Positions 8,201-12,894 of a DNA stretch of 12,894 bases are shown piece after piece (position 1 is the stretch's first letter; each line of letters starts with the position of its first letter). This DNA is from CAYFMH01 sp964344165 (GTDB lineage: Bacteria; Patescibacteriota; Gracilibacteria; UBA4473): the NCBI GenBank assembly GCA_964344165.1, contig CAYFMH010000048.1:1-12894 (forward strand), given 5' to 3'. The notes under the pieces were generated by a model. That model worked only from the letters and a program-made list of their open reading frames with translations. It had not been told where the DNA came from and did not search any database. Position numbers and translations under genes: made by a program.

Positions 8201-11200
8201 ATCTGAGCTGACTGGAAACACTTCTTATCCATTATCTGTAAAAGCTCGAAATGTGATTTCTGAAGAAACAGAATCTTTTTATACAAATGTTTTAACCCTT
8301 CCTGATACTCCAGAACTCAGCTTCGGAGTTCCTACTAATAACTCTCAAACAGCGATTATCAATAGCAATGGACCAATGGAATATCTCATTGATATTTCTA
8401 CGGATCCAAACTTTGGAGTCTATGACAACGTTCTCAATTGGGAAACAAAAAATAATGGAGAAAGTGTTGTTTTTGAAAATTTGGAAACTGACACGACTTA
8501 CTACGTTCGAACTAAATCCAGAAACGCTAGTGGAGAATCAGTTGAAAATATTCAGTCTTTTGAAATGCTCCGATATGTCTATCTTAATGGAACAGAAGAC
8601 AAATATATCAACATTGAAGAGTTTGATAATGTTACCCTTTCTCTTAGTGCTGAAAACGGCATAACTGTTGAAGTTTATAATGCAGAAGATATCGAAAACG
8701 TTTTGCTCTCAAAAACCAGTACAGGGACCAGTGTTGATTTTAGCAACTCAGAATTAAAAACTGCTATACTCAATGGATCCGCTCAAAATACAGATATTAA
8801 ACTGGCTATATATCGAGTAGATGCCCAAGAAAATCGTACGGCTGACAATGCTCAAATTATTTTTAATATCGATCGAATCGCCCCACAAATAAGTGTTACT
8901 TCCCATGAAAATAATGAAGGCGTAGATACAGCTCAGATAACTCTTTCTGGAAGCTTTACAGAAACAGACCTAAATAGTATTCAAATAAACGACATCCCTG
9001 CAAGTATAAATGCAAACAATTGGTCGCTTCTGGTTGGTTTAGAAGTTGAACAAAATACTTTTGAGATTGTTGCCATAGACAAAGCCGGAAACGGCACCGA
9101 TATTTCTCTAAATATTATCAGACAAATCACGATTTCTGCTGTCGAATCAGAAGTGACGGGCCTCAATGATGTCACCATCACCTGGAAAACAGACGGCCAA
9201 TCAATAAACAATAAAGTTTTTTTGGGAGTAGATGAAGAAAATCTAACCGAATATCAAGCCTCAGAAGGAGCGGGTATAAATCACCGGGTCGATATTTCAG
9301 GGCTTACTGGAGAGACCACTTATATATTTCGAGTTCAGAGTGAAAAAGATGGATTTGCCATAAACAGCGATTTTCATAGTTTTCAAACTCCTACAACGGT
9401 TGATATAGAAGTCCCACAATCAATAGAATTAACTGATGCAATTTATATGGGGACTGATACTTCTATTACTTTTACTGGAAGTGGAGAAAATGAAATTGTT
9501 TTAGTTTCTATAGAAGAAGATTATGGACAAATTACTCTCCCAGGAGATATAAAAATCAGTGTGAATGGAGAAAATTGGAACGGAATCATCGAAGCTCCAT
9601 CAAAAATTGAAAAAATCTTATCAGAGGCAGAAATAATTCGAGATAATTTTTATGGGAGTGCTACAAATGTTGGTATTGTGGAAACTTTTCGAGTAGGAAA
9701 CAAAAATCAAGGACTAAATTTTTCTAAACTAATTAAAACGGTAATTTCTGTACCAGATGCCAATCCCGGAGATATGCTACACGTCTTTTATTCTCACGAC
9801 AATCGGGAAACCTGGAATAAATTTACTCCTTCTATCACTTGTGAAGTAACGGCTAATAAAAAGTGTGAACTCCACCTCCCAAACTTCTCTGATATTAATC
9901 TGGTAACACTCGAAAATCAAAACTGTACAACTGATGATTGGCTAGTGGGAGCCTGGTCTAGTTGCGAAGTCGGAAATCAATCTCGAACTATTAGCAAAAA
10001 AAATAATTGTGTGGGAGAAGGTGGGAAACCAGAAGATTCTCGACCTTGTGAAGAAAACAGTTCTATTGGTGCTGGGAGTGGAAAGGCCAAAACACTTCGA
10101 TGGAGTGGGATGAAAAGAGAAGATCTCAGAAAAGTGCTTACAGTGGATCCAGAACAATGGAAAATAGAATACAAAGAATCGTTAAAAGACGCTGAACAAT
10201 CTCAAAAAGGACTTCCTGGAGAGGTTGTCAAGAGAGATCGTGATGGCAAAAAACAATTTGTTGGTTATCTCCCTGGTCGAGTAGCTACAGATAGATTTAA
10301 ACGTCAAAAAAGTGACATTAATATCAACGAATTCTTTTATTCTGTAGCCAAAACCCCAAAAAAAGTAAAGCTTAATAAATTGATTCCAAAATTTACGACC
10401 ATGAACGCTATCGATGTTTCTCCTCAAAATGAAGTATATGAAGAAATCGCAAAAGTTATTTCTCTAGAGGTTCTAAAGCCAAATAAATACCACAAATTCC
10501 AACCAAATAGACGGCTGAATTGGACAGAGCTTCTAGAAGCATCCCTTCGAACTCTGGAAGTTCAACCACAATCTATGCTCACTCTCTGGGAAGCAGATCT
10601 CCCTCAAATCAAAGGAATTCCCCTTATTTTACCAGAAAAAGTTCAAACTCCAAAAGCTTTTAGAAGAATTAGTACTTACTACACAGCTCTAAATTTGGGC
10701 TTAATTGAAGCTAATATTAATCCTCAAGTAGCTCCTACCAGAGCTGAAACTCTAAAAGTTCTTGTCAAAGCATTCGAATTACATATCAACCCAAAAGCAA
10801 AAAACTCTTCCTTCCAAGACATTGCTTCAGATGATCCTCTCACTCCATGGATTATCGCAGCCAAAAAGAAGAGATGGCCAATCGAGTTTTCGGAAAGATA
10901 TTTCCGTCCTGATAGAGCAATTACCAGAAAAGAATTTGCGCACTGGTTTGGGGTCGCATATGATCAAAAAATAGCCAGAGAACAATTATTGGTAAAATTA
11001 AAAAAGAAAAGGTCTATTTCTTCCCCAGTGATTATTAAAAAAATCAGTGTCCCAATGGAAAATAAAGAAGTTGTCGAAAATACACCTGTCAAAAAAGCAG
11101 CATCACCACTCAGAAAAGATCTTACTAAAAAAATCATGAATGCCAAAAGAAAGGCCCCAGAAGTCGGAAAAGTAGAAAAAGATTTTGGGGCTTTGTTAGA

Positions 11201-11213
11201 CAAAGTGTTTTAA
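5208..11213 (+). CDS. Giant exported subtilase (S8) with Fn3/Ig, TSP1 and SLH-like modules
   Basis: A 2001-residue exported serine endopeptidase. Residues 1-27 are a signal peptide. Residues 40-120 resemble the fervidolysin-type prodomain (VPDEVLVKFK; SVEYVQPNY). The S8 domain spans about 125-465 with Asp175 (IIDTG), His232 (DDHGTHVAG), oxyanion Asn330 (AAAGN) and Ser408 (SGTSMATP), so it should be active; Cys196/208 and 305/353 could form disulfides. About 580-1120 holds Fn3-like repeats ending in strands such as YPLYTKVRD, YTLYVKAKN and YPLSVKARN; 1220-1303 is Ig-like and 1305-1395 another Fn3. A TSP1 module lies at 1573-1614 (Cys1573, 1586, 1601, 1614; Trp1578, 1583). Three SLH-like repeats follow (about 1734-1783, 1806-1857, 1868-1918), only the second with an intact TRAE, then a Lys-rich tail. 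I infer a protease held on the cell envelope by its C-terminus. It has its own promoter and no partner gene. Confidence 0.93.
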   Translation: MKKIILSAVALSFLFLGLANVPFITEAQSNPPTVRVTGNFVPDEVLVKFKKNEIDTQDSYGQIQALVFSILEDLEKKADLEQMNTILYRLESETETVGEAIARLQADPSVEYVQPNYIYYPLEIPNDSSFNQQWGLNNTGQSVNGTNGTSDADIDAPEAWDQYDGEAEIIVAIIDTGVDYTHVELDGLMWDGSSQCFDESGNAISGGCPNSGWNYTKDELNANDPMYNTDDHGTHVAGIVTSETNNNTGIAGTGRGIKLMAIRSSSVNGGGEVFYSDDLANSVNFARNNGAKIINASLGGGASSCSAVYDQLFYEAIANFDGLFLAAAGNDNTEHDGSTYFEFPADYGTNTSCWNGLDNVISIASTNSNDGRSSFSDYGANFVHVGAPGSDIYSTLPDNSLGFESGTSMATPMVSGVAGTLWSHSPTRTTSEIKNILLTTGDDLAALNGITTTGKRVNFNNAITTLEKPTINSFSLRDIGTNNTSYTSGNIAFTINAIDNNNIGGENDTFERYAIFNNSDQEVLDGSPGTGKNVETDGSFSAAGTAGALTSVSFYAEVTDKDGHTTQSETDTITIDKIAPTNLLIENFTNGSTSISFNFSTSDEGIGEVEIKYCPTSQEDETCSDWTTETSYIRSELIPNTQYPLYTKVRDTLGNEGDFVQTSNYRTFAATADISNPMAQILSQNAGTTNEIQLNWNLANGIKVTISRDTSDLACNAERNEILSNSTDTSLVDTSLASDTDYYYRLFAVNADNETNTTDCVKVRQRTIPPQVQNLQVIQNAVNQDETTATVTWEWNGVFETSDYKFYLNEDPAIDVSGTTNYTKNDLPLNTSVNAQVSAVRSGEEGEKSTPLSMITGSSKPQDLGFSDKTTSTITWTWGEGTSNGYYARVEKAGQEVHNSGWLSNSTYSWQGTGYEPNIQYTLYVKAKNLNDEETEESSYDTYTSISTPASVSATNITNSGFAATTPELENVNDGNSAYYFDIGSQNSGWSKNPSWNVSELTGNTSYPLSVKARNVISEETESFYTNVLTLPDTPELSFGVPTNNSQTAIINSNGPMEYLIDISTDPNFGVYDNVLNWETKNNGESVVFENLETDTTYYVRTKSRNASGESVENIQSFEMLRYVYLNGTEDKYINIEEFDNVTLSLSAENGITVEVYNAEDIENVLLSKTSTGTSVDFSNSELKTAILNGSAQNTDIKLAIYRVDAQENRTADNAQIIFNIDRIAPQISVTSHENNEGVDTAQITLSGSFTETDLNSIQINDIPASINANNWSLLVGLEVEQNTFEIVAIDKAGNGTDISLNIIRQITISAVESEVTGLNDVTITWKTDGQSINNKVFLGVDEENLTEYQASEGAGINHRVDISGLTGETTYIFRVQSEKDGFAINSDFHSFQTPTTVDIEVPQSIELTDAIYMGTDTSITFTGSGENEIVLVSIEEDYGQITLPGDIKISVNGENWNGIIEAPSKIEKILSEAEIIRDNFYGSATNVGIVETFRVGNKNQGLNFSKLIKTVISVPDANPGDMLHVFYSHDNRETWNKFTPSITCEVTANKKCELHLPNFSDINLVTLENQNCTTDDWLVGAWSSCEVGNQSRTISKKNNCVGEGGKPEDSRPCEENSSIGAGSGKAKTLRWSGMKREDLRKVLTVDPEQWKIEYKESLKDAEQSQKGLPGEVVKRDRDGKKQFVGYLPGRVATDRFKRQKSDININEFFYSVAKTPKKVKLNKLIPKFTTMNAIDVSPQNEVYEEIAKVISLEVLKPNKYHKFQPNRRLNWTELLEASLRTLEVQPQSMLTLWEADLPQIKGIPLILPEKVQTPKAFRRISTYYTALNLGLIEANINPQVAPTRAETLKVLVKAFELHINPKAKNSSFQDIASDDPLTPWIIAAKKKRWPIEFSERYFRPDRAITRKEFAHWFGVAYDQKIAREQLLVKLKKKRSISSPVIIKKISVPMENKEVVENTPVKKAASPLRKDLTKKIMNAKRKAPEVGKVEKDFGALLDKVF

Positions 11214-11243
11214 AGGTCAAAACTCAAAATTTCAATCTGACCT
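11214..11243. repeat. Inverted repeat directly after the protease stop codon
   Basis: AGGTCA (11214-11219) and TGACCT (11238-11243) are perfect inverted copies separated by 18 bases, starting at the base after the TAA. There is no T-run, so it is not a standard terminator; it could act as a 3'-end stabilising structure. Confidence 0.4.
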
Positions 11244-11244
11244 G

Positions 11245-11288
11245 CCCTCCAAAGCTTTGTAATAAAAATCAGAACAAGCGAAGGAGGG
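11245..11288. repeat. Imperfect palindrome with a CPR-like repeat core (CCTCCAAAGCTT / AAGCGAAGGAGG)
   Basis: CCCTCC (11245-11250) pairs with GGAGGG (11283-11288). After a 3x3 internal loop (AAA facing GAA), GCTT pairs with AAGC (11276-11279), with one more G-C pair beyond a single-base bulge, leaving an AT-rich loop of about 15 bases. The arms resemble a short intergenic palindrome I recall as common in CPR genomes, of the form CC(N)CC-GAAGCTTTAGCGAAGG-(N)GG, here with extra bases in the centre. It sits between convergent genes and may also limit read-through, though it lacks a T-run. Confidence 0.5.
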
Positions 11289-11311
11289 AATCATCAATCT
11301 AAAATCATAAA

Positions 11312-12652
11312 TCAAGAGTTTCTGACTTCTTCCATGTGTGTGACTCGTTTGTTTACCAGGGCTTCGGTTCCGATGTCTTTTCGATAAAAAACTGGACCAT
11401 CGAAATTTTTAATCAATTCATCACAGTACTTATTGGCTTCGGCTAAAGAATCACCGATCCCCACACAGCCGATCGCTCGGGAGCCTTTGAGCACAATATT
11501 GCCGTCTTCTTCGCCCACGGAGGCGTAGTAGACTCTTTGATTATCATTTTCTTCTAGAGCAGGTGATACAGACACGGGGACATTTTTGACCGAGTTCTCT
11601 GGATAGCCGTCTGGACAGAGATATTTGACAACCGTGGCCTGAGGTGCAAACTCTAGTTTTCCAACTTCATCGAGTTTCCCAGCGATGGCTTTTTCACAGA
11701 CTTCGACGAAGTCATTTTTGAGTACTGGAAAAATATTGAGCGCTTCTGGATCTCCAAACCGAGCATTGTACTCGATCAACTTCACTCCCTGGTTGGTCAC
11801 CATAAATCCGCCGTACATCACCCCAACAAAAGCACATCCGAGTTCTTCATTGATCGCCTGCATCGTTTGTACCGTTATTTCGTGGGCCTCGTCTAGATCT
11901 TTTTGGGTGAGGAAGGGGAGGGAATTGTTTTCATCAGAAATACACCCCATCCCACCGGTGTTGGGTCCCGTATCATCTTCAAACGCTCTTTTGTGATCTT
12001 GGATCGCGGGAGTGTCGAGGACCGTCTTCCCATCCACGATCGAGATGAGCGAAAATTCTTCACCGACGATTTTTTCTTCGAGTACGACGCGTCCAAATTT
12101 CTCGATCGATTGTTTGGCAAAATCTTCGGCGATCTCAAAATCATCAAAATGATCACCCGCTACAATCACGCCTTTTCCTCCGAGGAGTCCATCAGCCTTG
12201 ACCACGATCTGACCTCTGTATTTATCAAAAAAAGCTTTCCGACCGGTCGTATCCAAAATTTCCGTAAATACTTCGAACCCTGGAGAGGCATCGATGTTGT
12301 GCTTTTTGAGCAGATTTCTGGTAAAGCTTTTTGAGCTTTCTAGTTGAGCACAATTTTTGTTCGGTGCAAAGCTTTTTACTTCAATTTCTAGCAATGCATC
12401 AGCCGCTCCAACACCGATCGGATCATCTGGGCCGATGACCGCAAAGTTTGGATTGACTTGTCGAGCATAACTTTTCATGGCTTCCAGATCCATGAGATCC
12501 GCGACAAAGATTTCTTTGGCGAGTTTTTTGATCCCGGGATTTATTGCGGAGGCGAAATTGTAGATTTCTGTTTTTTGTGGTGATCGGGCGAGGGCATCAC
12601 AGATCGCGTGTTCACGACCACCGTTTCCGACGAGGAGAATTTTTTTTACCAT
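11312..12652 (-). CDS. purD: Phosphoribosylamine-glycine ligase (GAR synthetase)
   Basis: Catalyses the second step of de novo purine synthesis: 5-phosphoribosylamine plus glycine plus ATP gives glycinamide ribonucleotide. The 446 residues have the normal length and order: N-domain with VGNGGREHAI (8-17) and VIGPDDPIG (72-80), LESSKSFTRNLL (104-115), the ATP-grasp domain with VVKADGLLGGKGVIVA (150-165), LEEKIVGEEFS (191-201), DHKRAFEDDTGPNTGGMG (219-236), and the metal-binding end IEYNARFGDPEAL (293-305; Glu294 and Asn296 expected ligands), then the C-domain to about 430. The signature has AL after RFGDPE where most bacterial PurD have TQ; this recalls archaeal PurD (RFGDPEAM). It ends with TGA, and homology ends just before it, which supports TGA as a real stop. 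No other pur gene is in the window; it has its own promoter and faces the protease gene. Confidence 0.95.
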   Translation of the reverse strand: MVKKILLVGNGGREHAICDALARSPQKTEIYNFASAINPGIKKLAKEIFVADLMDLEAMKSYARQVNPNFAVIGPDDPIGVGAADALLEIEVKSFAPNKNCAQLESSKSFTRNLLKKHNIDASPGFEVFTEILDTTGRKAFFDKYRGQIVVKADGLLGGKGVIVAGDHFDDFEIAEDFAKQSIEKFGRVVLEEKIVGEEFSLISIVDGKTVLDTPAIQDHKRAFEDDTGPNTGGMGCISDENNSLPFLTQKDLDEAHEITVQTMQAINEELGCAFVGVMYGGFMVTNQGVKLIEYNARFGDPEALNIFPVLKNDFVEVCEKAIAGKLDEVGKLEFAPQATVVKYLCPDGYPENSVKNVPVSVSPALEENDNQRVYYASVGEEDGNIVLKGSRAIGCVGIGDSLAEANKYCDELIKNFDGPVFYRKDIGTEALVNKRVTHMEEVRNS

Positions 12653-12670
12653 TTTTTGTAGTTAAAAGAA

Positions 12671-12676
12671 ATTATA
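12671..12676 (-). promoter_or_regulatory. -10 box of the purD promoter
   Basis: A perfect TATAAT on the minus strand, 18 bases before ATG 12652, implying a leader of only about a dozen bases. I find no good -35 box at the right distance; the upstream sequence is simply A/T-rich. Confidence 0.5.
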
Positions 12677-12858
12677 TGGAATTTTTAATTTTGTAATTTT
12701 AAATTTTTTGATCCCACTCAAATTACTTTTCAAAAATTTTAGATATTTAGCGGGACAGGTAATTTTTTAAATTCAAATTTTTAAATGTTTTTTTTGTTTC
12801 TACACCTTTTTAAGTTTTTTAGAAATTAAAAATTAAGATTTATTACTAATCATAAAAC
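12677..12858. other. AT-rich intergenic stretch without a recognisable gene
   Basis: Very A/T-rich, with many T- and A-runs and stops in all frames. The only GC-richer patch is around 12753-12768 (AGCGGGACAGG). I see no tRNA, riboswitch or convincing plus-strand promoter. It is the upstream region of purD. Confidence 0.5.
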
Positions 12859-12894
12859 CACTGGCTTTGCCAGTGTGACGCTGAGAGGCTAAGC
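12859..12894. repeat. Two tandem hairpins cut by the right edge
   Basis: The first hairpin is perfect: CACTGGC (12859-12865), loop TTT, GCCAGTG (12869-12875). Four bases later GCTGAG (12880-12885), loop AGG, CTAAGC (12889-12894) forms a second stem with one mismatch that ends at the last base of the window. The abrupt change from A/T-rich to GC-balanced sequence suggests an inserted repeat such as a REP-like element or the end of an IS200/IS605-type element. No transposase is visible, so the identity is open. Confidence 0.5.

Noticed and set aside
6957..8561. DNA-level tandem repeats within the Fn3 region
   Set aside because: The modules are alike in pattern at the protein level only; I could not find near-identical DNA units, so they are old diverged repeats.
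11214..11311. Standard bidirectional rho-independent terminator between the protease and purD genes
   Set aside because: The two inverted repeats here are not followed by a T-run on either strand, so I listed them as repeats.
11903..12334. 143-residue open frame on the plus strand inside purD
   Set aside because: It is antisense to a well-conserved PurD region, has no recognisable domain and is explained by codon bias on the opposite strand.

Overview
The window looks like AT-rich chromosomal DNA from an uncultivated bacterium. My best guess is a Patescibacteria/CPR lineage of the Peregrinibacteria kind. This rests on the gene complement: a signal-peptide protein with tail-fibre-type VGIGTxxP repeats, a giant subtilase with a thrombospondin-type-1 module and C-terminal SLH-like repeats, a membrane-anchored Mur ligase, and almost no Shine-Dalgarno sequences. 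TGA is the stop codon of two genes here and never appears inside a gene body, so the standard bacterial code (11) fits. The glycine-UGA code of Gracilibacteria/Absconditabacteria does not. The taxonomic call is inference.

Layout from left to right. (1) 1-1138, minus strand: the first 379 codons of an exported repeat protein that runs off the left edge. (2) 1302-3793, minus strand: a tight three-gene unit of alpha/beta hydrolase, a 92-residue unknown protein and a membrane-embedded MurF-like ligase. The first junction overlaps by 4 bases and the second has no spacing. (3) 3873-5009, minus strand: a stand-alone homoserine dehydrogenase, closed by a clear rho-independent terminator. (4) 5010-5207: a divergent promoter region with a good promoter in each direction. 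(5) 5208-11213, plus strand: a 2001-residue exported protease with propeptide, S8 catalytic domain, a long run of Fn3/Ig-like modules, TSP1 module, three SLH-like repeats and a basic tail. (6) 11214-11311: a convergent gap holding two inverted-repeat structures. (7) 11312-12652, minus strand: PurD. (8) 12653-12894: an AT-rich leader with the purD promoter, ending in two tandem hairpins cut by the right edge.

The window mixes cell-envelope functions (surface repeat protein, envelope-anchored protease, membrane Mur ligase) with two isolated metabolic enzymes (threonine/methionine branch and purine synthesis). The most unusual items are the Mur ligase, whose UDP-sugar-binding first domain seems to be replaced by membrane helices and which is tightly coupled to a hydrolase and a small unknown protein; the architecture of the giant protease; the lack of Shine-Dalgarno motifs at every gene; and the two repeat-like hairpin elements. 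I see no CRISPR array, tRNA, rRNA, integrase, transposase gene or defence system.
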